A stretch of DNA of 64,000 nt from Ectobius pallidus (taxonomy: Eukaryota > Arthropoda > Insecta > Blattodea > Ectobiidae): contig CAXKWD010000005.1 in the NCBI GenBank assembly GCA_964059195.1, positions 97,229,882-97,293,881 on the forward strand, written 5' to 3'. The number at the start of each line of letters is the position of its first letter. Within the stretch, counting starts at the first letter, position 1. The notes under the pieces were generated by a model, which was given only the letters and a program-made list of their open reading frames with translations, searched no databases and was not told the DNA's origin. The position numbers were made by a program, and so were the translations under genes. Below are positions 37,339 through 49,325 of the stretch, one piece after another.

Positions 37339-39626
37339 TATGACCATTTAGGTCCATTTACTTGGATAAATCCATCAAAAAACCAGAAGTCAATAATAGA
37401 CTATATTATTACAAGAAAAGCACGAACAATTAAAGTCCAAGATGTGAAAGTTAAGAGAGGATTAGAATGTGGATCGGACCATCATGCTGTTGTTGCAAAA
37501 ATTGCATTTCCCCTAAGGGCAAAATGTAAACCAGTAAAGGATGAAAATGGTAGTGAAATTGATGTTATTGATACACCGAGATATTTGGTTAGTTTATTAC
37601 AAGAAGAGAGTGTTAAGACTCTGTATCAAAACAGATTATCCGTCAAATTAAATGGAGTAAATGAAGATTGGGAGGCGAAAGAGTTATATGAATTTCTAAA
37701 AAAATCTATAATGGAGGCAGCAGATGAGTCCTTAGGAAGGGAGAGACAGAATGGAGGGAGAGCTGAACTGATAACCAAGGAAGCATTGGAAGCAATTGGG
37801 CATAAGAAAAGTCTTTACGATAAATGGCTTATTTCAAAGTCTAATGAAGATTTAGAGCGATACAGAGAAAGCAAGAGAAATGTGAAGAAAATGGTTAAGT
37901 CATGTAAGAATGAAGCATGGGATAAAATGTGTGGAGAAATAGACCATACTTTAGGATATAATAGATCGGCACAAGCTTGGAGAGTTTTGCGTAGAATGAG
38001 AAGCAATAATAATCCTTCGCCAGTGTTGCAGCTTATAAGCATGCATCAGTGGGAAAAGCATTTCCAAGACCTGCTAGTCGAGAAAAGAATAGAATGGAAA
38101 AGTGAACATGACTTACCCAATGTTACGAAGGAATTGGAACCAATTTTAGAAGAAGAGGTTAGAGAGGCATTGAAAAAAGCCAAAGGTGGAAAGGCTAGTG
38201 GACCTGGTGGCATTACGGCAGAGTTGTGGAAATGTGGGCCTCCCCAGTTAGTAAGGCTTATTACTAAGATGTTCAATCAAATCATTGAGGGAAATGAAAT
38301 TCCAACAGACTGGAATATGTCATATATATCTGCTAGTCATAAAAAAGGAAGCAAGAAGGACCCCAATAATTATAGGGGAATAAGTGTTATGTCATCTATC
38401 AGTAGGATCTTCAGTAGTATTCTGAAGAACAGATTAGAGGAAGAAATTGAAGGAAAGATATCAGAAGATCAGGCAGGGTTCACTGTAGGGAAGAGTTGTT
38501 TGGACCATATATTCAGTTTAAGACAGATAAGTGAAAAATTGGGTGCTAAGGGTAGAGAAACACACTTGATATTTATTGATTTAGAAAAAGCATATGATTC
38601 AGTTCCCGTAAGTAAACTATGGAAAGAAATGAAATGCATTGGGGTCAGTCTACCATTAATAACATTAATTCAGAGGTTATATCAGAACTGTCAAGCTGCC
38701 ATTAAGATAGGAAAGAGAATATCAAGAACTTTTCAAACAACCAAAGGCTTGAGACAAGGATATAGTATGTCTCCTACCTTCTTTAAAATATATATTCAGC
38801 AGATACTGGATCATTGGAATAAGTCATGTCGAGGAATGGGAATTCCAGTTGGACAAGAGACTGTACTCTCGCTATTGTTTGCAGATGATCAGGTGATCAT
38901 TGCTCAATGCCGTGAAGATGCGAAATTTATGGTAAGGAAAGTCCTTGGAGCCTTTGAAGATGGGGGATTGAAAGTTAATATGAGTAAAAATGAATATTTG
39001 GTCATAGGTGGAAATGAAAGAAACATCAAACTACCACAAGGAATCATTAAATCGGTGAAAGAATTTAAATATCTGCGGTAAATTCTTCATGAGTCTGGAA
39101 GCTGTAAAGCGGTTGTGGATTATAGAATAATGCAGGGTCGAGGAGCAGTCAGATGCTGAATGGAGTATTATGGAATAGAGCAATAGCGTTGCAAACAAAA
39201 AAGAGAATTCTCCAGGTCATAGTAGATAGTATACTAACATATGGAGCAGAAGGTTGGAGTTTATCGGAGGGTCAGAAAAGCAAGATACAGGCAGTTGAAA
39301 TGGATGGAATGCGGAGGGGTGCCAGAGTGTCCAGGTTGGAGAAGAGAAGGAATGAAGATATTAGAAGGATAATGGATATGGAGGAATCCGTGATTGAAAG
39401 AATTGAGAATCGAAAACTCCAGTGGTATGGCCATGTGAGAAGGATGGATGAGAAGAGATGGCCAAATATTTTGCTAAAGTGGTCTCCAGGGGGCAGAAGG
39501 AAACGGGGACGACCTAGAACACCTTGGAAGTCTGGAATTTTACGGATGATGGATGAGAGGGAACTGGTGGAAGGAGATTGGAATGATAGGCGTAGATGGA
39601 GAATGGGAATAAAGGGTAACTACTGA
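37339..39626 (+). pseudogene. Non-LTR retrotransposon ORF2: endonuclease tail, reverse transcriptase, C-terminus
   Basis: A 5'-truncated LINE in the sense orientation within intron 2. The frame opens after TAG at 37336 with the end of the apurinic-type endonuclease (FTW, SIIDYIITR, GSDHHAVVAKI). It continues as a reverse transcriptase with KASGPGGITAELWK, HKKGSKKDPNNYRGISV, DQAGFTVGKS, FIDLEKAYDSVP, TKGLRQGYSMSPTFFKIY and the catalytic FADDQVIIA (the Asp pair is kept). A TAA at 39079-39081 follows EFKYLR. The frame then changes by one base near 39150, and the tail resumes from 39153 with YGAEGWSL, LQWYGHVRRM and GGRRKRGRPRTPW to a stop at 39624-39626. Two lesions and a missing N-terminus make it inactive, but divergence within motifs is low. 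It looks RTE-like or of a related clade; I cannot place it firmly. Confidence 0.9.
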
Positions 39627-39881
39627 AAAGTGGATACGCCCTCAAAAGTAAAAAGTAAGTTGTGATTTCGAGGAAGTTGGAGTATATTTGTACAATATTA
39701 TCATTGAATATAATTAAATGACTTCCTCAGATCTGGTTAGCTACAATCAGACTGAGATATGGTTGAAGTTTAGGTGTCTCCCCTTCTGTAGAATGGGTGT
39801 TATGTTGACAGATTAGCATTTTAACCCTTTCTAACCCTTGTACATATCTGTATTGTCTGCCTTGAAATTTCCATAAACAAG

Positions 39882-41013
39882 TTGAATGTTGTTGATATGT
39901 TCCGCCTATATACCACTATATAATAACAACGCTCAGCTGAAGTCTATATGAGGTAAGGAGCAATTAATTAACAACACGTGTTATTGAATTTGATTTTTGT
40001 TGTGTTCTTCAAAAAGTATTTTATTATATTAGATGTAGTCTATCACATAATCATAAAATATTAAAATAAACATTGAGCTCAATGTGCTGTCAAAAATTAT
40101 TAGATATTTACAATAATTAATAATAAAATTGTGAAGTTATCCTTGTCACAATATTTAAAATATGAATTAAAATTAACATATATGAAATTTAAACTGGTAA
40201 AATATTCTGATACTTGTCAATTGTTTTAAAATATCACACAGATGTCTGTGTATGTCAAAAAAATAATAATAATTGTATTCGTGGATAAAATGCACACAGC
40301 TTCTTTCTTTTTGTATTTTTGTTGTGAGACTTATTATTGGAGAGTCAATTATAACAATATCATTGTGAGTAACTGCAATTTTGTGGTCCTTCTTCTTGGA
40401 AATAGCTTAGTGGATCTTGAGTAGTGTAGTGAACTTATCTCTTGTGATCTTCAACTTTCGTTGTTTTTTAATATATTGAGATGCATTTCGACGTCATATG
40501 CGTCATCATCAGTCACGCCTAGAATGTGAATATTTTGGATATCAAAAGAATCTCAAGTACAATTAATTATAGGATAAGACATCTCATTAATAAAATAAAT
40601 TTAAAATGTGACTAATTTAAATGGGTTAAATATAGACTGTAATGAAGAAATTGCTTGTATGCTAGCCAGTAGAAATTTAAAATATAAGTTATTTAATAAA
40701 TGAATAATATGGTAATTATTTGTTTATATTCGGTAATTGAAATTTATAAGAGAAACTGTACTTAAAGGTTTAAGTTGACATAAGTAAATATCTAATAATT
40801 TTTGACAGCACATTGAGCTGAATGTTTATTTTAATATTTTATGATTATGTGATAGACTACATCTAATATAATAAAATACTTTTAGAAGAACACAACAAAA
40901 ATCAAATTCAATAACACGTGTTGTTAATTAATTGCTCCTTACCTCATGTAGACTTCAGCTGAGCGTTGTTATTATATAGTGGTATATAGGCGGAACATAT
41001 CAACAACATTCAA
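39882..41013. mobile_element. Foldback element with ~230-bp inverted arms
   Basis: The left arm (39882 to about 40113, starting TTGAATGTTGTTGATATG) is the near-perfect complement of the right arm (about 40788-41013). The arms share TTCCGCCTATATACCACTAT, AACACGTGTT and AGACTACATCTAATATA-type blocks. The centre of about 670 bases holds a hammerhead-like core on the minus strand (40484-40514). No transposase. Lies about 250 bp downstream of the LINE. It could be a DNA foldback element, or two inverted copies of a small retroelement. Confidence 0.8.
40484..40514 (-). ncRNA. Hammerhead-ribozyme-like core (partial)
   Basis: The minus strand reads CTGATGA, then T, then GACG-CATATGA-CGTC as a 4-bp stem II with a 7-base loop, then GAAA. 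CUGAUGA and GAAA around a short stem II are the two conserved strands of a hammerhead core. An extra U sits between CUGAUGA and the stem, and I could not show closing stems I and III, so self-cleavage is not established. Hammerheads are known in Penelope-like and other retroelements, and a similar but more degenerate block occurs in the Penelope-like pair at 49.8-51.6 kb. Confidence 0.4.
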
Positions 41014-42493
41014 TCTAATTATACCACTGGAAAATATGAAGCTAATTAACTAATCCATAAACAAGGTTTTTACCAGAGTAAGTTATAGCTGCCCTGTAAT
41101 AAATCTTTCAAGTACTAGTCAAAATTGGTGTTATATGGTTTGGTATCAACCGCTCATGAAATATTTCGTGGCAACTAATTAGATGAGAGTTCCAAGTTTC
41201 AATTTCATTGTAAAAGGCATTTTGTGTTTCATACATATTTACTTTTATTATACAGAACATAGTATCAATATAAAATGTTCCATCATGCCAATAAATTTTC
41301 TGTTTCTTCCTACCATGTCAGTAGTAGACAGTAATCCAGAAAAAATGTTGATAAATCATTATATACTTAATGATATAATTAGAGATAATAAGGAATAATA
41401 GTTGATAATAATTGGTAACTCCTATCATCGTGCTTGTCATGATCTTATGTCATCATGCTGTATGTCATCACAACATGAATCAGCTGCTATATCAGGTCAT
41501 TCCCAAAGCATTAGTTTATTTATTTGTAGTGCATCAACATTCCAGACAGAATCAATTGCTTATACTACTACTTGAACAGACTAAGAGTTCAGCTACACAG
41601 ATTTACCAGTAGTTCACTGGTATTGGTATTATTGAAAAAAACATGGCATGTAAATCTAGTAGAATCTAGGAGATGTTATGCATCATTTCACCAAGCGCCA
41701 AAATCGATTATTTTAGATTACTACTCCATCTACTAACTCAAGGTGTAAACACCCTGTAATGAATTTTCCTCTTTGCTTAGTCAGTTAATTCTGCTGGAAA
41801 TTAATTTTTCCAAATGCATAGAAACTGTGAGTTTTTGTGTGTGTTTATTCAAATATCTGTGAATTGACTTTTGGCACTTAGACAGTTGATGCATAACACC
41901 ATCCATTATAATGGATAATAATAATTATCGTACTGTACACAGAAACATCTTCATACCTGTAGCTTCTTTGATTGAAATCATTAATTGAACATAAAGATTG
42001 GGTATATACTGTATAAGCTGCATATGAGCAACAGAATTTATAATTATTTCAATGTGTGGTGAAGCATTTTAAATCTCATATAATAATAAATACAATATTA
42101 TTATTATTATTATTATTATAGCTGATCAAAAAAAAATAAAAGCTTATGAAAAGTTGCACAAAGTGTGACTATTATTGATGGTGGTATGAGAGATACATTG
42201 GTTTTCTCGTCATAGAGTATCTTGCTTTTAGTGACACGAATAATAATGTATTTTATTCATTTTCGTTTTTTTTAATTTTTCATTACATGCTTAGTTCTGT
42301 GAATATTAACTAAATAGCCACAATAAATATAAGTAGAGTACAAATTTTCTTAACTACTTTGCTCCTGAATTTATCAATAAAATCCAGGCCCTTCTTATAT
42401 TACCTATGATAATAATTATTTATGAATTATTAATTATTGTTGTAATATTAATCATTCATATGAAGGCAGGCAGCTCCTTCTACATCACTATTT
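41014..42493. other. Intron 2, 3' part; (ATT)n at 42099-42120
   Basis: AT-rich DNA with a short ATT microsatellite at 42099-42120. Frames up to 71 codons lack any motif. Confidence 0.55.
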
Positions 42494-42722
42494 GAGGGGC
42501 CTATTAGCAAATAGATAGAGATGCTAGCTTCTAATGAAAGTTTAATGCACTTCCTGCTACAAATGTAGTGTATGTGTTGTAAATCTGAGCTCCTCCCTTA
42601 TGTGGGAAGTCTGATTTGTAACACATACACTAAATATGTATCAGGAAATGCATTAAACTTTCATTACAATTAGCATCTCTTTCTTCAAAATGGAGATTTC
42701 CGGGTTTGCTAATAGACCCCTC
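42494..42722. mobile_element. Small foldback MITE (229 bp)
   Basis: GAGGGGCCTATTAGCAAA at the left end pairs with TTTGCTAATAGACCCCTC at the right end. Most of the interior also pairs (TAATGAAAGTTTAATGC..., GTGTATGTGTTGTAAATC...) with only a short apex around 42590-42605, so nearly the whole unit is a hairpin. No coding capacity. Confidence 0.8.
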
Positions 42723-43224
42723 ATTCATTCTATGCCTTAAGGCTAGTTTACACAATGAAATTATGTTTCGTAACTAAGTTTCACAACTGTGCACATGCTT
42801 GAGATATACTGGTAACACTGTTCTATGAACAATTGTGGCTGATTCTAACTTTTTGCGAAACTGTAGTGAGTTTTGAGGTTATAAACATGTTTAACTGGTC
42901 CACATTTGTAAAATGAAGTGAGGAAGTGTAGACAATGTGAAATTCCTGGATTTATAATGCAATCCAAACATGTTATCAACAACTTGAACTTCGAAAAAAA
43001 GGTAAATCATGCAGATGCACCGGAATTTGTTTAAGGAAATGGGTGCAATTAATTTCACAAAATGATTTTCGTGAAAGTAGTTATGAAACCTAGTGTCATC
43101 GTGTAATCTAGCCTTTAATATGATGTGAGACAGTTATATGCTCTTAGCTTAAGGTGGAGAAAATCATGTGTCTCTCGTACGATTTAAAAAATTGTAATAA
43201 ATTATATAAAATTGTTATGTGCAG

Positions 43225-43350
43225 GCAACACCAAGTTCTGAAGGAGAGGACGGAAGCCTGAGACTGGATCGTGGAACTTATCAGCACATGTATCAAGACA
43301 TAGTTAATATCAAGACCATGCTTCTCAAGCTAAAGAGGGTCTTACAAGAG
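43225..43350 (+). CDS. Exon 3: first coiled-coil block of the CCSER-like protein
   Basis: 126 bases, phase 0 at both ends, acceptor TGTGCAG/GCA and donor CAAGAG/GTATGT. Encodes 42 residues: an acidic lead (SEGEDGS), then DRGTYQHMYQDIVNIK and TMLLKLKRVLQE, a heptad-like Leu/Ile pattern expected to form an amphipathic coiled coil. This block and its continuation in exons 4-6 are what recall the CCSER/FAM190 proteins, whose mammalian member CCSER2 is reported to associate with microtubules. The assignment is from memory and not verified. Confidence 0.85.
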
Positions 43351-43966
43351 GTATGTCAATCACTCATCAGTGCAATCGCACATTATTTTACATTCTGTGT
43401 CTTTAAACCACATATTTATTCTCACTAACATTTTGGTGAACCGAACTTACCAGTACTGTTTAGTTTGTTGTACACAAAACACTAGCAATATCTTCTTTGA
43501 CTGTTGCACTTATGCTTGATTGATGTGTAAAACTTTCCATTTTATATTAACTTTAACTTCCCTTTCTATTTTGAAATACTGAAAGGTGAATGATACAATT
43601 TTTGGAATTAATTAATTGACAACTTGTAAATAATAATGGCATCTCGGATGTCTTAAAAATTGCTTATAAATAACATGATTAGAAACTTCCAGCTCTGCAG
43701 CTAACATCAGATTAACAGACATCTTTTCCGGTTCGTGGGCTGTGTTCAATTAGTGTTTTTATTTCCAAACGTTTCATTCCTAGCAGTGGGGAATTTCTTC
43801 ACTGGTAGCTATTACCTCATTATAAGGTGAAAGATGGCACCTGTTTATTATAGTAAGGCTTCATTCAATTGATCTTTTTTTGCAGACTTCTTTTATACGG
43901 CTATTGTGTTTGTCATGCCAATGGGAGCATCCCTCGATTTAATATATCCTCTTAAAGTTCTTAACA
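43351..43966. other. Start of intron 3, nothing recognised
   Basis: AT-rich intronic DNA before the tRNA-like composite insertion. Confidence 0.5.
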
Positions 43967-44056
43967 TTGAATCCATGTTAGACATATGAGCATTCATGAA
44001 CCACAGATTATTGTCTCTGTTGGACATTACATGAGAATATTATAGGAGAAAAATTC

Positions 44057-44129
44057 CTCCGGCACTGGGACTTGAACCCGGGACCTTTGGCTATTTGCGT
44101 CAATGCTCTACCAACTGAGCTAAGCCGGA
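44057..44129 (-). tRNA. tRNA-like sequence, copy 1 (pseudo)
   Basis: 73 bases on the minus strand, in the first direct repeat unit. D arm GCTC/GAGC and T arm CCGGG/CCCAG with TTCAAGT. The anticodon stem TTGAC/GCCAA has one A-C mismatch, and the loop GCAAATA would give AAA. Acceptor pairs at six of seven positions. Likely a repeat-borne pseudogene. Confidence 0.5.
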
Positions 44130-44371
44130 GCTCAATTCACAGCACCAGATGGAACCTCTCTAATATGACTGATTGCCCTAATGGTCTACCTCACAGACAG
44201 ACAAGTCATGTCATATGCAGTACTGTGAGGCACACTAAGTAGTGATTTTTTGTGACCGGGCTCCCACTGTTATTGTACAGTTAACACTCAAGATAGACAT
44301 ATGAGCATTCATGAACCACAGATTATTGTCTCTGTTGGACATTACATGAGAATATTATAGGAGGAAAATTC

Positions 44372-44444
44372 CTCCGGCACTGGGACTTGAACCCAGGACC
44401 TTTGGCTATTCGCGCCAATGCTCTACCAACTGAGCTAAGCCGGA
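44372..44444 (-). tRNA. tRNA-like sequence, copy 2 (Phe-GAA-like, C33)
   Basis: 73 bases on the minus strand, identical in structure to the plus-strand copy at 44733: acceptor TCCGGCT/TGCCGGA (terminal pair mismatched), D arm GCTC/GAGC, anticodon stem TTGGC/GCCAA, loop GCGAATA, T arm CTGGG/CCCAG. Position 34-36 reads GAA but position 33 is C where functional tRNAs carry U. Confidence 0.5.
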
Positions 44445-44732
44445 GCTCAATTCACAGCACCAGATGGAACCTCTCTCCTATGACTGATTGCCCTAATGGT
44501 CTACCTCACAGACAGACAAGTCATGTCATATGCAGTACTGTGAGGCACACTAAGTAGTGATTTTTTGTGACCGGGCTCCCACTGTTCTCCCACTGTGGGA
44601 GCCCGGTCACAAAAAATCACTACTTAGTGTGCCTCACAGTACTGCATATGACATGACTTGTCTGTCTGTGAGGTAGACCATTAGGGCAATCAGTCATAGG
44701 AGAGAGGTTCCATCTGGTGCTGTGAATTGAGC

Positions 44733-44805
44733 TCCGGCTTAGCTCAGTTGGTAGAGCATTGGCGCGAATAGCCAAAGGTCCTGGGTTCAAGTCCCAGTGC
44801 CGGAG
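44733..44805 (+). tRNA. tRNA-like sequence, copy 3 (Phe-GAA-like, C33)
   Basis: A 73-base cloverleaf folds without gaps: acceptor TCCGGCT/TGCCGGA with one T-T mismatch next to the junction, spacer TA, D arm GCTC-AGTTGGTA-GAGC, anticodon arm TTGGC-GCGAATA-GCCAA, variable loop AGGTC, T arm CTGGG-TTCAAGT-CCCAG, discriminator G. A and B boxes (TAGCTCAGTTGG, GGTTCAAGTCC) are intact, so polymerase III transcription is plausible. No intron. Anticodon GAA by position, but C33 argues against a working tRNA. More likely the promoter head of a SINE-like repeat. Confidence 0.55.
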
Positions 44806-44841
44806 GAATTTTTCTCCTATAATATTCTCTTGAATCCATGT

Positions 44842-47800
44842 ATTTGGAAGCTTCTGGTCTTCTTCCTTTCTGTTGAAATTGTTTAGCTCATTGAAGATTT
44901 GAACAGCTTCTCTTTTGAGATGGATGTGTTAATGTGATGTTCTAGCAAATTTGACGTTATGGTCCCTGTCTGTAAAAAAACATGTTCTACCACGACTGAC
45001 TTTTCAGACTTGTAGTGAGGAAATAACTACCACTGAAGAAGTCCCTGCTGCTGGGAATGAAATGTTTGGAAATAAAAAATATGCTAATTGTTCATGGGTC
45101 ACATCCTGGATAAGATGTATGTTATTCAAGATTCCAGCCATGAAAGCCTAAGATATAGATATCATCGGATTATTCGTTGGTATACTATATCATGTAACTT
45201 GAGCTAATGATATTATTATACCATAATCAGGCTCTCCAAAGGACATAATAGAACCATCACCTCATGTAGATGACATTATGTAGGTGGATGAGGTCAGCAC
45301 AGTGACTTCCCTGATTGCTTACTTTGGAGTATTACTAGTTTTCTACAATTAGCTCCTTCTTGAGGTTGGGTGCATCCTGTTCCAGACATACTGATCTCAG
45401 AAAAGACATAATCAGGGCTTTCAGATCTGTATTCAGATGATCAGCATTTTTCCAATAACTCTGAAAAACCAACACAAGTAAGATAACGAAAAAAATACCA
45501 AATTCCTTTGGGAGGGACATAAAATTCTGACTTACCAGGAATCAGTACCCAGAACTATCAATGTGAGAGACAAGCATTCTACCATCTGCACACTTTGGGA
45601 TTTTTAATAAACCAAGTACAGTTAAAGCTCTATTTAGCAATGTCTGATTTAGTGTGAATTCAGTTTTAATGTGTCCCCTAAAAAAATTGTGAAAATGTAA
45701 ATATTAATTTTCATGAACCTGCATAGTGTGATTTTGCAGTACAATTAACTGCCGTACTGGGATTTCTTTGTCAGCAAATGCAAACAAGGGATGAGTTTTA
45801 TTACTAGACTCTTGAGATTTCACAGCAGCATATCCAAATTTTAAGTAATTCTTGAAAGAACTGGGAAAAATTACAGCATTCTAGAGGTTGTTTAACCCAT
45901 TGGAGACGCGTTTAAAGAGACCGAGTTCATGCACTCGAAACCCATTTAAATGTCCTCAGCTCTAGTAGTTTAGTTCACATGTTTTGACTTGAATAATATT
46001 CACCAAGGATTCTATGATCTATATCTGATATTTTTCATCTAGTTTGGTCACCCATGCGCATATTTCTGTATTTCGAACTTTATGGATAACAGAGGAATCT
46101 GGTCTACCACCCTCTTTGTTGCATTACAGCTTGTTATCTTTTGTTAGTTTCAAAGTTCTGAAAGAGAGAAGGAAGTTCCTGCTTTTACTGGTGTTGTCAA
46201 TCAATAGATGAAAACATTAACATGAAGCATAGTTCATAAATCTGCAGAGAAAGATAAAATAATAAAAACGGGAAGGAGTAAGCTAACATAATCTTGAACT
46301 ACCATGCACTATTACATTATCATTGAATCAACGCTCCATAATAATTCACTGTACTCACTTTCGCATAGATAATTTTATCATTAGGAATGTGTTTATTCCC
46401 ATTTGAAGGCATATTACACACAAACTGAGCTGCCCGCTGAAGAAACATCTAACACAGCACGAGTCTAGCCCTTGTGGAACTGTTTGGGTTTCCTACCTGC
46501 TCACAATACAGACACTTTAAAAGTCTCCAATAGATTTAACAATATTTTGGCAAAGCTATTTTAATGTAGCAATTTTAGGTTATGAATAATAACAATAGTG
46601 CAGCATACAGTGCGAATAGAAAAGTAGTTAAATGGGTAATTAGTATTTTTTGGAAGAATCTTTTATGTTTGTGAAATGTCCCTTATTTTGAAGGGGTGTC
46701 ATATTTCATTTACAGGGTGTCCACATTCTGGAAAGTCAGAGAAATTGAATTTGGTCTGGGAAAGTCAGGAATTTTGTAAAATAAAGGGAAAAGTTAGGGA
46801 AATTTGTAAAAAAAAAAAAGTAAGAATAGTCAGGAAAAATAACTAGCTCCAGTGAGCGAAATGTGAAGGGCATGTGTTTTGCTCCAGTCTTCTTTAACCC
46901 AGACTGTGAAAGCAATTTCCTTTTCAGTACTTGAGCTAATTACTTCTCATTTTTGGTACGGGGATGGAGGAGGCTGGATTTAAATAAAAAAAATTTTACA
47001 AAGAACTTTGATCAGGGAAATGTAAGTTTCTGGTCATGGAAAGTCAGGAAAAATTCAGATAAATTTATTTTGAAATTTCTTTGGACACTGCATTTATCAA
47101 AAGATAGCAACCCTAACTATGGAAAATAATGAACATCTACAGAACTGTATTCAGAAACTATGCTTGATTACTTATTTTCTTATTAATAATCTAACAGTTC
47201 TCTTTTAAAAATTCAAAGATTCTGTACTGTTTCTTGCATGTTGTTCTTTGCTAATATGCAGACATTCAAATAAATAGAAATAGTTTATAGAAGAAGAAAA
47301 AGTGGCTTTAGTAGCTAGACCTATTGCTACATCTATTTCAGCTTTGAAACAGTTGTTTTTCCTCTAGTAATGCTGTTGTGTTGCATGTTTCTTCTAAGCT
47401 TAAGAAGTGTTTTTATTTTTATCTTTATTTATAAGATCCAAATTTATAAAACTTTTCAATGAAAAAGCACTGTGAATCTTGGTTGTATAATAGACATTCA
47501 GATAAAAAGCCTTATATACTATCATTCTGAACAACAAAAAATTACATCAAATAAACTCATTGTTATCCAGTTCACCAATATATTGTTTGTATTTTTCTGA
47601 AGAGGAAATTTCCTAAAGTAACCTGATATTCTTTACATGTAAAATAATATTTAATACGTTTGGTGTAAAATAAGATGTCATAAACACAACAGGAAAAAGA
47701 AATAATTTGAAAAGATGTAGTATGTGACCATCTAAGTGTAATGCATCTCTTGATGCTACAAGTATGTAACAATTGGATTTTGTTTGTGTTTCTGAACAAA

Positions 47801-48400
47801 TCTGACACATGGATATTTGCTTCCATGAATCATTGAATTTTTACTTATATTTACAATATTTACATCTGACATTCAGATATCACTGACTGCATTTTTTCAC
47901 AAACTTTCAACACAAACTCATGAGAAATAAATACTATTAACTACAGCATTACTATGCTTCAAGTTTAATGCTTGTGCAGGGTAGAACTGAAACTGACACA
48001 TGACATGAAGCAGAAATAGATATGAACATGGGATATCTCAATCTTGACGCAATTATCCAAAGAAATCAGAAGCCGGTTCACCCTTTGTCTGTATAGCAAG
48101 TAGCAAATTACTTTCAATGTACTTATTTCTCTTCTAAATAAGATGGTGAAAACAGACTTCGACCCTAAATTGTATGCATGTAATATCAATATTTAATGCA
48201 TCATGTCCTTTAACCTTCTGTTGGTCACTGGAGACCTGAGAGATCCATAGTATGGTTTTTTAATGAATAGACCTATGCAATTGCCTGATTAGGACATCTA
48301 ACTTTACACCTTACTTGATCGTTCACTGCAGCCACAATCTTATCTGTTTATTTGTTTGGCTGCAATAATGACTAATCAATAGTCACATGTCACCCAGGTC
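44842..48400. other. Intron 3, middle; no gene, one decayed repeat
   Basis: Between about 46720 and 47060 the phrases GGAAAGTCAG and GGGAAA recur irregularly, suggesting an old low-complexity repeat. Elsewhere AT-rich DNA with short frames lacking motifs. Confidence 0.5.
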
Positions 48401-48654
48401 AACCAGCCCCTAGCACCTACTCTCGTTATATTTACAACATTGCTTTGCCAGATGCATAACAACGCCGCTTCTCGTTTTTGACTGACACATACAATTTTTA
48501 TATTTGTTCAAACCTATCCAGTGATTTGGAAGGCCTTCTGACAAAATATAAACGTGCAGATCCCACAGCAGATGACTTTCCAAATACACTGCCATTCGCA
48601 TTGAAAAGGAACCATGCATAAAAGGCAAAAAAAAAGAACTTCAAAACTAAATAG

Positions 48655-48728
48655 ACCTATGCATGTGGGAAATGCAACACTCCCCTCTGTTGAGAAAACA
48701 TGCCAAAATTATTTGCGACAGTTGCCTA
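48655..48728 (+). pseudogene. Possible piggyBac-type zinc-ribbon fragment
   Basis: The frame ACGKCNTPLC, stop, ENMPKLF resembles the cysteine-rich C-terminus of piggyBac transposases (CxxCNTPLC). Only about 20 codons with internal stops. A very weak remnant. Confidence 0.25.
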
Positions 48729-48997
48729 GTCAGGGAAAACACAGAAGAGGTAAGAGATGATTCTGACTAACAGAACTGTGAAGAATGACTAAGAGCAAAA
48801 ATTGATTTTCTTAGCCTATTTTCATCTTTGTCATTAGCCTATGTTTCTTGACTTATACTTCTGCTGTTTCTGAATATTTCAGATTACAAGCTTTATACCT
48901 GAAAACAGCAATGTATTTTCTTTACATGCATTGTAATGCAAATGTATGGGTACTGTATTTATATTACATTTTAGCTGGTATTTTTATGTAGTAAAAT

Positions 48998-49325
48998 AAT
49001 ACTAATAAAAACCACGTATATTTTTAGCCTAAATAAAGCTGAACATACAAAAATAAGGAAGAGAAAATAAATATAAACATACAACCACAAAAATATAGCG
49101 AGGGTCTGGTCTACTAGGCCCCACTCAATCAATGGTGTTCTACCAAAGCGTGTGCCTAGTGGAGTAAGGTAAAACTAATAAAAACAATGTTTATTTAACC
49201 TAAATAAAGTTAAATATAAAAAAATTATAAATAAAAGGAATGAAAAATAAACACAAGCATATAACCACAAAAATAAAGCGACTAACGGTGTTATACCAAA
49301 GTGCGCACCTAACGGAAGGTTAAAG
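48998..49325. repeat. ~175-bp diverged tandem duplication
   Basis: ACTAATAAAAAC.A, CCTAAATAAAG, ACCACAAAAATA.AGCGA, GGTGTT.TACCAAAG and GCACCTA-like blocks occur in the same order from about 48998 and again from about 49173. The second unit is shorter. Confidence 0.7.

Larger units (their letters stand above)
43979..44829. mobile_element. Composite insertion: two direct and one inverted copy of a tRNA-like repeat
   Basis: A perfect 12-bp direct repeat TTGAATCCATGT (43967-43978 and 44830-44841) flanks an 851-bp insert. Inside, a ~315-bp unit (from TAGACATATGAG to CCGGGCTCCCACTGTT) occurs at 43979-44293 and again from 44294. A third copy, inverted and lacking the outermost part, follows from about 44589 to 44829, so the junction CCCACTGTTCTCCCACTGTGGGAG is palindromic. 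Each copy holds a 73-base tRNA-like cloverleaf. The target duplication indicates one insertion event of a multimer, probably by a retrotransposition mechanism. A dedicated family name is not known to me. Confidence 0.8.

Noticed and set aside
44733..44805. A functional tRNA-Phe gene
   Set aside because: The sequence is repeated three times inside one insertion, carries C33 and an acceptor mismatch, so a repeat-borne tRNA-like head is more likely.
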